From contig NZ_JAIUJY010000001.1 of assembly GCF_020166105.1 (NCBI RefSeq), forward strand, positions 62,001 to 126,000: a stretch of 64,000 nt of DNA, given 5' to 3'. The first letter of the stretch is position 1; every line of letters starts with the position of its first letter. This document shows, in pieces, positions 26,855 through 35,204 of the stretch. This DNA is from Blastococcus sp. LR1. Its GTDB lineage: Bacteria; Actinomycetota; Actinomycetes; Mycobacteriales; Geodermatophilaceae. Both the position numbers and the translations under genes were made by a program. The notes beneath the pieces were generated by a model. That model had not been told where the DNA came from. It made no database searches and worked only from the letters and a program-made list of their open reading frames with translations.

Positions 26855-27522
26855 GCTGGTCGCGCCGCTGCCGCCTGCGCGCGGAGTGCGGCGATGGCGG
26901 CCGCGGGGTCCCGGGCGCCGTAGACGGCGGAGCCGGCCACGAACATGTCCACGCCGGCCTCGGCGGCCTGCTCGATGGTGTCGGCGTTGATGCCGCCGTC
27001 GATCTCGACGATGAGCTTCAGCTCGCCGCTGTCGACCAGCCGGCGGGCCTCGCGCACCTTGGGGAGCACGTCGGCGATGAAGGACTGGCCGCCGAAGCCG
27101 GGCTCGACGCTCATGACCAGCAGGGTGTCGAAGTCGCGGAGCAGCTCGAGGTGGTCCTCCAGCGGGGTGCCCGGCTTGATCGCCAGACCGGCGAGGGCAC
27201 CGGCGGCGCGGATGTCGCGGGCGACGGCGCGGGCGTCGCGGCAGGCCTCGACGTGCACGGTCACGTTGCGGGCGCCGGCCTCGGCGTAGCCCGGCGCCCA
27301 GCGCTCGGGGTCCTCGATCATCAGATGGCAGTCCAGCGGCACCGGGCTCACCCGCTGGATCGCCTCGACGACGGGGAGGCCGAGCGTCAGGTTCGGCACG
27401 AAGTGCGCATCCATGACGTCGACGTGCAGCCAGTCGGCGTCGGCGACCCGCGCGACCTCCTCGGCCAGGCGGGCGAAGTCCGCGGACAGCAGGCTGGGGG
27501 CGATCATGGGTTCCCGGGACAC
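26851..27522 (-). CDS. rpe: Ribulose-phosphate 3-epimerase
   Basis: A 223-residue TIM-barrel enzyme of the pentose phosphate pathway, interconverting ribulose-5-P and xylulose-5-P; its product feeds riboflavin synthesis. Motifs are [69 protein letters not shown] and IEIDGGIN-like [19 protein letters not shown] with the catalytic Asp. I chose GTG 27522, with TAGACT eight bases upstream as a possible -10 and a leaderless start; ATG 27507 is the alternative. It heads the rib-his operon. In many actinobacteria rsmB lies directly upstream; here an inserted block separates them. Confidence 0.95.
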   Translation of the reverse strand: MSREPMIAPSLLSADFARLAEEVARVADADWLHVDVMDAHFVPNLTLGLPVVEAIQRVSPVPLDCHLMIEDPERWAPGYAEAGARNVTVHVEACRDARAVARDIRAAGALAGLAIKPGTPLEDHLELLRDFDTLLVMSVEPGFGGQSFIADVLPKVREARRLVDSGELKLIVEIDGGINADTIEQAAEAGVDMFVAGSAVYGARDPAAAIAALRAQAAAARPA

Positions 27523-27622
27523 GTCTGCCGAGTCTAGGTGGCCCCCGTCGGGTTCCTTCCGCCACTGATCACGGTCGGCGGCGTCACGTGTCCGTTGTGC
27601 GCGACCGGGTAGCGCCAGAGAC

Positions 27623-29095
27623 ATGGCTTCCGACACCCCTCCGCGCTACGACGGCTTCGACCGGATGCCCATCGCCGGCTCCTGGCGGCCGGGCAACTCC
27701 GAGAAGACCGCCACCGACACCGACCCGTACACCGGCGAGACCCTGACCGAGATCCGGCTGGCGAACGCCGATGACCTCGACCAGGCCTACGCGAAGGCCG
27801 AGGAAGCCCAGCGCGACTGGGCCGCCCGCCTCCCGAGCGAGCGCGCCGACGTCATGCGCCGCGCCGCCCGGATCATGGAGGACCGCAAGGACGAGGTCGT
27901 CGACTGGCACATCAAGGAGAGCGGCGCCGCCGCCCCCGCCGCCGAGTTCGAGTACGCCATCACGCTGCGCGACTTCCACGAGGCGTCGTCCTACCCCTAC
28001 CGCGTCGAGGGCAGGATCCTGCCCGCCGACATCGAGGGCAAGGAGAGCCGCGTCTACCGCCGGCCGGTGGGCGTCGTCGCCGTCATCAGCCCGTGGAACG
28101 TGCCGATGCACCTCTCCAACCGCTCCGTCGCCCCGGCGCTCGCGCTGGGCAACGCCGTCGTCCTCAAGCCGGCGGGCGACACCCCGGTCACCGGCGGCCT
28201 GCTGCTGGCCAAGATCTACGAGGAGGCCGGGCTGCCCGAGGGGCTGCTGTCGGTCGTCATCGGATCGGGCAGCGAGATCGGCGACGCGATCGTGTCCCAC
28301 CCGACGCCGCGGGTCGTCTCCTTCACCGGCTCGACGCCGGTCGGCAAGGGCATCGCCGAGAAGGCGGGCCTGAAGAAACTGTCGCTGGAGCTCGGCGGCA
28401 ACGGCCCGCTGGTCGTCCTGGACGACGCCGACCTCGGCTACGCGGTGGACGCGGCGATCTTCGGGAAGTTCTTCCACCAGGGCCAGGTCTGCATGATCAC
28501 CAACCGGATCATCGTGGACTCGTCCGTGCACGACGAGTTCGTCGAGCGCTACGTCGAGCGGGCGCGCTCGCTCAAGGCCGGCAACCCGCAGGACTCCGAC
28601 ACCGTGATCGGCCCGATCATCAACGGCAAGCAGCTCGAGGGGATCCAGGAGAAGATCGCCGACGCCCTCTCCGACGGCGCCCAGCAGCTGCTCGGCGGCG
28701 ACCCGACCGGCCCGATCGGCTCGGTGCTCCCGCCGCACGTGCTCCTCGGCACCAACGACGTCGCCAGTGCGCGGCAGGAGATGTTCGGGCCCGTGGTCAC
28801 GATCATCAAGGCCCGGGACGAGGACGACGCGCTCGCGATCGCCAACGACACCGAGTACGGCCTGTCCAGCGCCGTCTTCACCGAGGACTCGATGCGCGGC
28901 GTGCAGTTCGCGCTCCGGGTCGAGGCCGGCATGACCCACGTCAACGACTCGCCGCTCAACGACGAGAACAACACCGCGTTCGGTGGCGAGAAGGAGTCGG
29001 GCCTCGGCCGCTTCGGTGGCGAGTGGGCGATCGACGAGTTCACCACCGACCACTGGGTGAGCGTTCAGCACACGAAGCGGAAGTTCCCCTTCTGA
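27623..29095 (+). CDS. NAD(P)-dependent aldehyde dehydrogenase
   Basis: A 490-residue ALDH superfamily enzyme oxidising an aldehyde to the acid. The cofactor-binding segment [20 protein letters not shown], the [13 protein letters not shown] loop, [14 protein letters not shown], the catalytic Glu in [17 protein letters not shown], the catalytic Cys in [16 protein letters not shown], and the C-terminal [16 protein letters not shown] are all present. The active-site block resembles benzaldehyde or vanillin dehydrogenases, so an aromatic aldehyde is a possible substrate. ATG 27623 follows TAGCGC by seven bases, suggesting a leaderless transcript. It is divergent from rpe and is followed by a 13-bp hairpin. 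It opens the block that separates rpe from rsmB. Confidence 0.93.
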   Translation: MASDTPPRYDGFDRMPIAGSWRPGNSEKTATDTDPYTGETLTEIRLANADDLDQAYAKAEEAQRDWAARLPSERADVMRRAARIMEDRKDEVVDWHIKESGAAAPAAEFEYAITLRDFHEASSYPYRVEGRILPADIEGKESRVYRRPVGVVAVISPWNVPMHLSNRSVAPALALGNAVVLKPAGDTPVTGGLLLAKIYEEAGLPEGLLSVVIGSGSEIGDAIVSHPTPRVVSFTGSTPVGKGIAEKAGLKKLSLELGGNGPLVVLDDADLGYAVDAAIFGKFFHQGQVCMITNRIIVDSSVHDEFVERYVERARSLKAGNPQDSDTVIGPIINGKQLEGIQEKIADALSDGAQQLLGGDPTGPIGSVLPPHVLLGTNDVASARQEMFGPVVTIIKARDEDDALAIANDTEYGLSSAVFTEDSMRGVQFALRVEAGMTHVNDSPLNDENNTAFGGEKESGLGRFGGEWAIDEFTTDHWVSVQHTKRKFPF

Positions 29096-29100
29096 GGGCC

Positions 29101-29132
29101 GCCGACCGGTGGGCGCGCCCCCACCGGTCGGC
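29101..29132 (+). terminator. 13-bp hairpin after the aldehyde dehydrogenase gene
   Basis: Bases 29101-29113 pair perfectly with 29120-29132 around a CGCGCC loop, five bases past the ALDH stop. The right arm (ACCGGTCGGC, 29123-29132) is part of the repeat that recurs at 30339, where the left arm is absent. This helps to define a duplication boundary. Confidence 0.8.
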
Positions 29133-29175
29133 ACCCCCCGTGTGCCCGAAGACTGTCGTACCCCCGGTCTGACCG
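29123..29175 (+). repeat. Direct repeat R1, orphan promoter-like copy
   Basis: It shares ACCGGTCGGC at its left and the 14-mer ACTGTCGTACCCCC (29152-29165) with the copy at 30339-30393, and the bases between are largely similar with small indels. The TGTC-N12 geometry is kept, but the expected TAnnnT is TGACCG (29170-29175), so promoter function is probably lost. No DUF222 gene follows. The next gene is a low-G+C gene in the opposite orientation. Confidence 0.75.
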
Positions 29176-29221
29176 GCCCGTCCGGCGAGCTGCGACTGAC
29201 CACGGGGCCAGTCCAGCGCGT

Positions 29222-30100
29222 TTAGTCGGCGGGCTTCCCTTCAAGAAAGGCGAACAGTCGTGACAGTCGCCGAGTTTCGTCTTTGCTCAGTTGCTGAAAG
29301 CGGGCTTCGAGCTCGTTGACATTCGCTCGCAGCCTTTCAGCCTGCTCGCGCCTGTCGTTATCCAGTTCAGCGCGCGATTGCGGAGAAGCTCCTCCGGGGC
29401 TGACGGAGCCATCCATCTCCGCCAGTCTATTTCTCGCACGTTCCAGTTTGGGTGCTAGGTCCTCGAGTTCGTAGCGGCGAACTGTTCGCAGCGTCGTGTA
29501 TTTCATCGAGGCGACATCCAGCCAGACGAATGGCACCGCGACGATGGCCCACCACCAGGAACCCCCACCCTCGACGCCGAGCGTGACAGCTATCGGAACC
29601 AGCGCCACAGCCAAGGTCACACGAAAGGACATCTCGGCAGCCTTGCGTTCCCGCTCGTCCACGCGCGAGTGCAGGTACTCCCCCCAACGCGGTGACGGAA
29701 CCGTGTGCTCCTTATCGAAGGACGACGGCTTGCCGCCAGAACTCCCCTTATAGGTCGTGACCCTGTACTGCTCGTACGCCCGGACCGCTTCCTTTGCCTC
29801 GTCGATGTATTTGGGCCAATCAGGATGGCGACTCACGGCGGCCAGGAATCGGACCAGTCTGGCGACACCCGCGTTCCAGAGGACGGACCCGACGATCGCA
29901 GCAAGGAACGTCACCAGAGCAACCTGCGCGACAGGGCCGATGGAATCGAGTGCGACTAGGAGGCGAGCTCCAAGTTGATCGCTACGCGCCGAGGCGGCTA
30001 ATTCTTCACCGGCAACGATCCAGCAGGAGAACACGGCGGAGTATCCGACGGTCAGCGGGTTTCGTAGCTCGCGGGCGGATGCGAGCAACCCTGTGAGCAT
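29222..30100 (-). CDS. Low-G+C membrane protein with C-terminal coiled coil, unknown function
   Basis: A 292-residue protein with an ideal AAGGAGG six bases before ATG 30100. Hydrophobic segments lie near residues 55-80 (VALVTFLAAIVGSVLWNAGV) and 160-205 (FRVTLAVALVPIAVTLGVEG, WWWAIVAVPFVWLDVASM). Between them is a polar loop (YKGSSGGKPSSFDKEH). The last 80 residues are heptad-like and charged (LEDLAPKLERARNRLAEMDG, ANVNELEARFQQLSKDETRR). Base composition differs sharply from the neighbours: 33 of 60 bases are G or C in 29221-29280, against 42 of 60 in 28081-28140. It was probably acquired recently. I recognise no family; a membrane effector of a defence system is one speculative option. Confidence 0.7.
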   Translation of the reverse strand: MLTGLLASARELRNPLTVGYSAVFSCWIVAGEELAASARSDQLGARLLVALDSIGPVAQVALVTFLAAIVGSVLWNAGVARLVRFLAAVSRHPDWPKYIDEAKEAVRAYEQYRVTTYKGSSGGKPSSFDKEHTVPSPRWGEYLHSRVDERERKAAEMSFRVTLAVALVPIAVTLGVEGGGSWWWAIVAVPFVWLDVASMKYTTLRTVRRYELEDLAPKLERARNRLAEMDGSVSPGGASPQSRAELDNDRREQAERLRANVNELEARFQQLSKDETRRLSRLFAFLEGKPAD

Positions 30101-30280
30101 CCATGGCCTCCTTCTTGCCTGGCGGCGCGTTTACGCGCCAGGAGGCGCCTCCCCTGGAGCTCAAGGAAACCCTAACTCGAAGCTTCTCCGCGGCCCTCCT
30201 TCGTCCGTCTCATTTGCTGGCTCCGTCCCTCGCGCCAACCTCTGCCAACAAGACTCGCGGACTACCCTCGCCGCCCTGAG

Positions 30281-30330
30281 GCGCCAGCAGGTGCGGCGGA
30301 GCAGCGCCACGAACGCGGCCGTGTCGGTAC
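30281..30330. repeat. rsmB': Direct repeat R2, truncated copy of the rsmB 3' end
   Basis: The first 29 bases (30281-30309) match 32366-32394, the end of rsmB, at 27 positions. Read on the minus strand it encodes DTAAFVALLRRT, comparable to [12 protein letters not shown] at the RsmB C-terminus, but the stop codon is altered (TGG instead of TGA). The similarity continues for about 20 more bases with an indel. It is non-functional as a gene and marks the end of unit 1 of the duplicated block. Confidence 0.7.
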
Positions 30331-30338
30331 GCGGGGCG

Positions 30339-30393
30339 ACCGGTCGGCGCCTCCCGTCACACCCGGAAAACTGTCGTACCCCCCGCCTAACCT
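30339..30393 (+). repeat. Direct repeat R1', intact copy before DUF222 gene 2
   Basis: The partner of 29123-29175. It begins with ACCGGTCGGC, the right arm of the ALDH terminator, although no ALDH gene or left arm precedes it, and ends in the promoter of the second DUF222 gene. It abuts repeat R2 with only eight bases between, as expected for the junction of a tandem duplication. Confidence 0.75.
30372..30393 (+). promoter_or_regulatory. DNA-damage-type leaderless promoter of DUF222 gene 2
   Basis: TGTC at 30372-30375, 12 bases, TAACCT at 30388-30393, then six bases to ATG 30400. The layout is identical to that of the first DUF222 gene (TGTC 1353, TAGCGT 1369, ATG 1381), and the six bases before ATG are GCAGAT here against GCAGGC there. 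It fits the TGTC-R-N11-TAnnnT core of PafBC-dependent promoters, with the GTG part unmatched. Confidence 0.55.
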
Positions 30394-30399
30394 GCAGAT

Positions 30400-31923
30400 A
30401 TGTCATCGGGTCCGGGGTTCGCGGTCGGGGTGACCGTGATGCCGGTCGACCCGATGCCCTCCCCGTGGGAGCTGGCGGATCCGGACCCCGCCCCTCGGCT
30501 GGACGAGCCGTTGAGCGCGTGGTTGCCCGCCCGCCGCAGCGCCGGCGCAGCCGCGGCGCTGCTCCAGCAGATCGTGTTCGCCGAAGCGCAGCTGGCCGCT
30601 TTGCGCGCCGAGCTGGTGCTCGACCTGGCCACCGGCAGCCCCGTCCCCTCCGGCCAACCGTCGGGCACCGTGAGCGAGTTCGCGCCTGACGAGGTGGCGG
30701 CAGCGCAGAACTGCAGCCGGAGCGCCGCGGTAACGCTGCTGGATCAGGCCGAGCTCCTCACCACGGTGCTACCCGGCACGTTCAATGAGCTGCGGCTGGG
30801 GCGGCTGGACTGGCCCCGGGCCCGCGCGATAGCCGCGGAGGTCGCCGCCACCGGCCGGGAGACCGATCCGGCGGTGATCGCCGAGATGGAGACGGCGGTG
30901 CTGCCCCGGGCCGGTGAGCTCTCGGTGCGCGGGCTCCGCGAGGCGGTGCGCGCCGAACTGCTCGCCCGGGACGCCGCCGCAGCCGACCGGCGACGGGAGC
31001 AGCGAGCGCGCGGGGCCGACGTGACGGTCCGCCCGGTCGGTGACGGGATGAGCGAGTTCCGCGTCGTGATGCCGCATCCGGAGGCCCGAGCCTGCCGGGA
31101 CGTGGCCGACCAGCACGCCCGCGCCGCGAAGGACGCCGGCGACATCCGTCCACTAGGCGTGTTGCGGACCGGCGCGGTCGCCGACCTGATCCTGCGTCCC
31201 TGGCAGGAGCGGCCGTCGGTCACCGCCCACCTGACGGTCGTCGCCCCGCTGGCGGCGCTGACGCCGGGCGCGTTCCTCGCCTCCGGTGCGCCGCGGCCGG
31301 CCGCGTTCACGCCACCCGGCGCCGCCGCGCCCATCGGCGCGGTGGACGGCGAGCCGATCACCGCCGCCCACCTGCGCGAGCTGCTCACCCAGTTCGACGC
31401 CCTGGGCCTGCGGGCGCCGGCCGGCGGAAGCGTGGAGATCGCGATCACCGACGGCACCGGCGCGCTGCTGGCCCTCACCGGCCGCGGGGAGCTCGAGCGG
31501 CTGGCCCGCCGTGGCTGCCCCGAGCACCCGGACGGCGCCTGTGCCTGCCCGGTGCTGGGCCCACCCGGTCCGGTCGACCGCTACCGCCCCTCGGCGTCGC
31601 TGTACCGCTTCGTGAAGGCTCGGGACCGGGCCTGCCGGCACCCCGGCTGCACGGTTCGCGCCGGCTGGGCCGACCTCGACCACGTTCTCGCACACGCCGA
31701 CGGCGGCGAGACCTCCTGCGCGAACCTCTGCTGTCTGTGCCGACGGCATCACCGGCTCAAGACCTTCGCCCCAGGCTGGCAGCACACGATGAGCGACGAC
31801 GGCGTGCTCACCGTCATCACTCCCTCCGGCGTCACGAGGATCAGCCGACCACCGGGATTCAGAGTGCTGACCGAGCCACCGCAACCGCCACCCGATCTGG
31901 CGGACGATCCACCACCGTTCTGA
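30400..31923 (+). CDS. DUF222 / HNH endonuclease-signature protein, copy 2
   Basis: A 507-residue paralogue of the protein at 1381. The DUF222 region includes QIVFAEAQLAALRAELVLDL and RLDWPRARAIAAEVAATGRE. The HNH region has KARDRACRHPGCTVRAGW, DLDHVLAHADGGETSC and NLCCLCRRHHRLKTFAPGW, with all metal ligands and the paired cysteines. The C-terminus DDPPPF mirrors copy 1 (DDPPLF). The two copies differ throughout the N-terminal third, so the duplication is old or the copies arrived separately. The promoter is near-identical. Enzymatic activity is unproven; multi-copy behaviour and phage attachment in mycobacterial REP13E12 relatives suggest a role connected with mobile DNA. Confidence 0.9.
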   Translation: MSSGPGFAVGVTVMPVDPMPSPWELADPDPAPRLDEPLSAWLPARRSAGAAAALLQQIVFAEAQLAALRAELVLDLATGSPVPSGQPSGTVSEFAPDEVAAAQNCSRSAAVTLLDQAELLTTVLPGTFNELRLGRLDWPRARAIAAEVAATGRETDPAVIAEMETAVLPRAGELSVRGLREAVRAELLARDAAAADRRREQRARGADVTVRPVGDGMSEFRVVMPHPEARACRDVADQHARAAKDAGDIRPLGVLRTGAVADLILRPWQERPSVTAHLTVVAPLAALTPGAFLASGAPRPAAFTPPGAAAPIGAVDGEPITAAHLRELLTQFDALGLRAPAGGSVEIAITDGTGALLALTGRGELERLARRGCPEHPDGACACPVLGPPGPVDRYRPSASLYRFVKARDRACRHPGCTVRAGWADLDHVLAHADGGETSCANLCCLCRRHHRLKTFAPGWQHTMSDDGVLTVITPSGVTRISRPPGFRVLTEPPQPPPDLADDPPPF

Positions 31924-31968
31924 AGCGCGTCGACCTCGGCGGGGCGCCGTTCCTGCTTCCATGTCCGC

Positions 31969-32355
31969 ATGGATGCCGCGGCCGTGGGCGCGCCCAGTTC
32001 CCGTGCCAGGCGACGGACGCTCCCGCTCCCGCTCGGCTGGGCACTCTGTCTGGCCTTGGGCGTCGGCCTCGGATGGCTCTGCCGCTTCCCGCTCGTCTGG
32101 ACCTGTCTGACCGGGAGGGCGGTCGCCTGGAAGGCCGGATGGGCCTCGATCGACCCGACCCTCGTCGACGACGGGATCTACCTCTTCTTCGTCATGATCG
32201 CCGGCCTCTGGATGCTGTTCCTGCTGATCGCCGCGCCGCTGAACGCGCTGGCTCGCCGTGCCACGTCCCTCTCGGGCCGCCAGTGGTGGTGGACGTCGGC
32301 GATGCTCTGGGTCACCCCGTTCGCGGTGCTCGACCTTCCGGGGCTGCTCCGCTGA
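31969..32355 (+). CDS. Small membrane protein, unknown function
   Basis: A 128-residue protein from ATG 31969, 45 bases after the DUF222 stop. Three hydrophobic segments are visible: PLGWALCLALGVGLGWLCRF, YLFFVMIAGLWMLFLLIAAP and WWWTSAMLWVTPFAVLDLPG. The N-terminus is arginine-rich (SSRARRRTLPL), favouring a cytoplasmic N-terminus. No Shine-Dalgarno sequence of quality is seen. I recognise no family. It sits between the DUF222 gene and the 3' end of rsmB, inside unit 2 of the duplicated block, and might be co-transcribed with the DUF222 gene. It converges on rsmB with 13 bases between. Confidence 0.65.
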   Translation: MDAAAVGAPSSRARRRTLPLPLGWALCLALGVGLGWLCRFPLVWTCLTGRAVAWKAGWASIDPTLVDDGIYLFFVMIAGLWMLFLLIAAPLNALARRATSLSGRQWWWTSAMLWVTPFAVLDLPGLLR

Positions 32356-32365
32356 GAGGGGCGCG

Positions 32366-32410
32366 GCGTCAGCGGGTGCGGCGGAGCAGCGCCATGAACA
32401 TGGCGTCGGT
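32366..32410. repeat. Direct repeat R2', native 3' end of rsmB
   Basis: This is the authentic rsmB 3' end including its TGA (32369-32371, minus strand). The truncated copy at 30281-30330 lies in the same orientation 2085 bases to the left. The two copies bracket repeat R1', the DUF222 gene and the small membrane protein. Confidence 0.7.
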
Positions 32411-33748
32411 GCCGTGCCGGTGCGGCCACAGCTGGCCGTGGTCGCCGCGGGCGATGTCAGGCACCTCCGGGAACAGCGGCGCGACCGGCAGCACCTCGAC
32501 GTCGTCCCGCCCGGCCGCCGCGGCCACCACGTCGGTGGTCTCCGCGGTGTGCGGCGAGCAGGTCACGTAGGCGACGACGCCGCCGACGCGGACCGACCGC
32601 AGTGCACTGTCCAGCAGCGCCGTCTGCAGCTGCGCCAGCGGCTCGACGTCCTCGGCGGTCCGGCGCCAGCGCACCTCGGGACGACGGCGCAGCGCGCCCA
32701 GCCCGGTGCACGGGGCGTCCAGCAGCACGCGATCGAACGAGCCGGGCTCCCACGGCGGCTGGGTGCCGTCGGCGGCGAGCACCTCGACGTCCTGCTCGTC
32801 GCGCAGCGCCTGGCGGACCAGGTCGGCGCGGTGCGGCGCCCGGTCCGCGGCGGTCAGCCGCACACCCTCGGGACGGGTGGCCGCGAGGAGGCCGGACTTC
32901 CCGCCGGGGCCGGCGCACATGTCCAGCCACGCCGTGTCGGGCCCGTCGAGCGGAGCACGGGTGAGCAGCAGCGCGGCCAGCTGGCTGCCCTCGTCCTGGA
33001 CCGCGGCCTTGCCGGTGCGCACCGAGGCGAGCCGGCCGGGGTCTCCCCCGCCGAGGCGCACCGCGTAGGGCGACCACGGGCCGGGCTCACCGCCGGACTC
33101 GGTCAGCAGTTCGTCGCGGCCCATGCGCCGGGCGACCAGGTGCACCTCGGGGGCGAGGTCGTCGGCGAGCAGCGCGGGCTCGAGCTCGCCCTCGTCGTCC
33201 AGGGCGTTGCGCCAGGCCTGCACGATCCAGTCCGGGTGGTCGGTGGCCAGCGCCAGCCGCCGGTCGCCCTCGGCGGCCAGGGTCTCCAGCCAGGCGGCGC
33301 GGTCCCCACCGGTGGCGACCTTGCGCAGCACCGCGTTGACCAGCCCGGCGGGGCCGGGGCCCACGATGGCGCGGGTCAGGTCCACGGTGGTGTCGACGGC
33401 GGCGTGCGCCGGCACCCGCAGGTCGATGAGCTGGTAGGTGCCCAGCCGCAGCAGGTCGAGCACCCGCGGGTCGAGCTCCGCCAGTGGCCGGGACACCAGC
33501 CCGGTGAGGATCGCGTCCAGCGTGCCCTGGGCGCGCAGCGCGCCGTAGGCCAGCTGGGTGGTGAAGGCGGCGTCGCGCTCGTCGAGCTTCCGCTCGCGCA
33601 GCAGCTGCGGGAGCAGCAGGTTGGCGAACGCCTCGCGGGAGGAGACCGCGTCGAGCACGTCGTAGGCGGTCAGCCGCGCGCCGTCGAGCTGCGGACGGCG
33701 GGTCGCCGGGTGCCGACGCGGACCGCGCCTGCCCGGCGGGCGGGTCAC
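32369..33748 (-). CDS. rsmB: 16S rRNA m5C967 methyltransferase RsmB/Sun family
   Basis: A 459-residue SAM-dependent rRNA methyltransferase. An N-terminal NusB-like helical domain ([38 protein letters not shown]) precedes the catalytic domain. SAM binding is shown by [17 protein letters not shown], and the catalytic cysteines are in [20 protein letters not shown] and [18 protein letters not shown] basic N-terminal tail of about 20 residues is an extension. GTG 33748 overlaps the fmt stop (GTGA), so def-fmt-rsmB are translationally linked. Its 3' end is duplicated at 30281. In many actinobacteria rpe follows directly; here 4.8 kb intervene. Confidence 0.95.
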   Translation of the reverse strand: MTRPPGRRGPRRHPATRRPQLDGARLTAYDVLDAVSSREAFANLLLPQLLRERKLDERDAAFTTQLAYGALRAQGTLDAILTGLVSRPLAELDPRVLDLLRLGTYQLIDLRVPAHAAVDTTVDLTRAIVGPGPAGLVNAVLRKVATGGDRAAWLETLAAEGDRRLALATDHPDWIVQAWRNALDDEGELEPALLADDLAPEVHLVARRMGRDELLTESGGEPGPWSPYAVRLGGGDPGRLASVRTGKAAVQDEGSQLAALLLTRAPLDGPDTAWLDMCAGPGGKSGLLAATRPEGVRLTAADRAPHRADLVRQALRDEQDVEVLAADGTQPPWEPGSFDRVLLDAPCTGLGALRRRPEVRWRRTAEDVEPLAQLQTALLDSALRSVRVGGVVAYVTCSPHTAETTDVVAAAAGRDDVEVLPVAPLFPEVPDIARGDHGQLWPHRHGTDAMFMALLRRTR

Positions 33749-34674
33749 TCGCCCACCTTCTCACCGGGTGCCGGGCGTGCGCCGCGGGCCCAGTCGGCAG
33801 CGGCGAGCATCTTCTTGCCGGCCGGCTGCACCTGGGTGAGCCGCACCGCGCCGTGGCCGGTGCCGACGAGGACCGCGCCGGAGTCCAGCACCAACTCGCC
33901 CGGAGCCGGCGACGGCCCGTCGGACACCGGCTCGACGGGCGCCACGCGCAGGCGCTCCCCGCGCCACGTCGTCCACGCACCCGGAGCCGGGGTGACCCCG
34001 CGGACCCGGCGGTCGACCACGTGGGAGGGCAGCGCCCAGTCGATCCACGCGTCCGCCGTCTCCACCTTGGGCGCGAGGCTGATCCCGTCGCCCGGCTGCG
34101 GCTGGGCCTCGAGAGCCCCGGCGGCGATGCCGTCCAGCGTCGCGACCAGCAGGGCCGCGCCGCTGACCGCCAGCCGCTCGAGCAGGTCGCCCGCGGTGTC
34201 GCGCGGCCGGATCTCCTCGGTCAGGGTGCCGAACACCGGACCGGTGTCCAGCCCCGCCTCCAGCATGAACGTGGAGGCGCCGGTGACCTCGTCGCCGGCC
34301 ATGATCGCGTGCTGCACGGGAGCCGCGCCGCGCCAGGCGGGCAGCAGGGAGAAGTGCAGGTTGACCCAGCCGTGCCGCGGCAGGTCGAGGGCCGCCTGGG
34401 GCACCAGCGCGCCGTAGGCGACCACGGGGGCGCAGTCGACGGCCAGGTCGGCCAGCTGCTCGAGGAACTCCGGCTCGCGGGGCGACCGCGGCTGGAGCAC
34501 CGGGATGCCGGCCTCGTCGGCCCGCTCGGCCACCGGCGACCGGCTGACCTTGCGGCCGCGCCCGGAGCGCGCGTCGGGCCGGGTGAGGACGGCGACCACC
34601 TCGTGGTCGGAGGCCAGCAGCGCGTCGAGCGAAGGGACGGCGGGCGCCGGCGTACCGGCGAACAGGAGCCTCAG
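33745..34674 (-). CDS. fmt: Methionyl-tRNA formyltransferase (CTG start)
   Basis: A 309-residue enzyme formylating initiator Met-tRNA, partner of the upstream peptide deformylase gene. Motifs are [19 protein letters not shown] at the N-terminus, [19 protein letters not shown], the catalytic [20 protein letters not shown] and [13 protein letters not shown]. The homologous N-terminus (usually M-R-L-x-F-A-G-T) aligns exactly to a CTG codon at 34674, which overlaps the def stop as CTGA. No ATG, GTG or TTG occurs closer than a GTG about 18 codons upstream inside def. I therefore call a CTG start coupled to def termination, which is unusual. Confidence 0.93.
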   Translation of the reverse strand: MRLLFAGTPAPAVPSLDALLASDHEVVAVLTRPDARSGRGRKVSRSPVAERADEAGIPVLQPRSPREPEFLEQLADLAVDCAPVVAYGALVPQAALDLPRHGWVNLHFSLLPAWRGAAPVQHAIMAGDEVTGASTFMLEAGLDTGPVFGTLTEEIRPRDTAGDLLERLAVSGAALLVATLDGIAAGALEAQPQPGDGISLAPKVETADAWIDWALPSHVVDRRVRGVTPAPGAWTTWRGERLRVAPVEPVSDGPSPAPGELVLDSGAVLVGTGHGAVRLTQVQPAGKKMLAAADWARGARPAPGEKVGE

Positions 34675-35204
34675 TGGGGGCTCACTTCGATGCGCGGGAC
34701 CCAGGCACCCATGCCGGCCCACTCCGCGCCCTGGATCGCGGCCATCGCCGCCGCGCGCGCCTCGGCGTCGAGCCGTTCGACGAACAGCACGCCGTCGAGG
34801 TGGTCGGTCTCGTGCTGCACGGCCCGGGCGAGCATGTGCGAGCCCTCGACCCGGATGGGCTCGCCGTGCATGTTCCAGCCGGTCGCGGCGACGGTGAGGT
34901 GCCGGCGGCAGTCGAACCGGAAGTCCGGGATCGACAGGCAGCCCTCGGGGCCCTCCTGGAACTCGTCGCCGACCGGCGTGACGTCGGGGTTGACCAGGTG
35001 GCCGACCTCGCCGTCGACGTCCCACGTGAAAACCCGCAGGCCCACGCCGATCTGCGGTGCGGCCAGACCGGCTCCGCCGGCGGCGTGCATGGTGTCGGTC
35101 AGATCCGCGACCAGCTGCCGCAGTTCCTTGTCGAAGTCGACGACCGGGGCGGCGGGACGGTGCAGGACCGGGTCGCCGAACAGCCGGATGGGGGTGACGC
35201 TCAC
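34671..35204 (-). CDS. def: Peptide deformylase
   Basis: A 177-residue metalloprotease that removes the formyl group from nascent proteins. The three signature motifs are present: [12 protein letters not shown] (motif 1), [11 protein letters not shown] (motif 2, metal Cys) and [13 protein letters not shown] (motif 3, HExxH-like with Q-H-E-T-D-H). GTG 35204 begins [14 protein letters not shown] and overlaps the stop of a broken racemase gene. Its stop overlaps the presumed CTG start of fmt. Confidence 0.96.
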   Translation of the reverse strand: MSVTPIRLFGDPVLHRPAAPVVDFDKELRQLVADLTDTMHAAGGAGLAAPQIGVGLRVFTWDVDGEVGHLVNPDVTPVGDEFQEGPEGCLSIPDFRFDCRRHLTVAATGWNMHGEPIRVEGSHMLARAVQHETDHLDGVLFVERLDAEARAAAMAAIQGAEWAGMGAWVPRIEVSPH

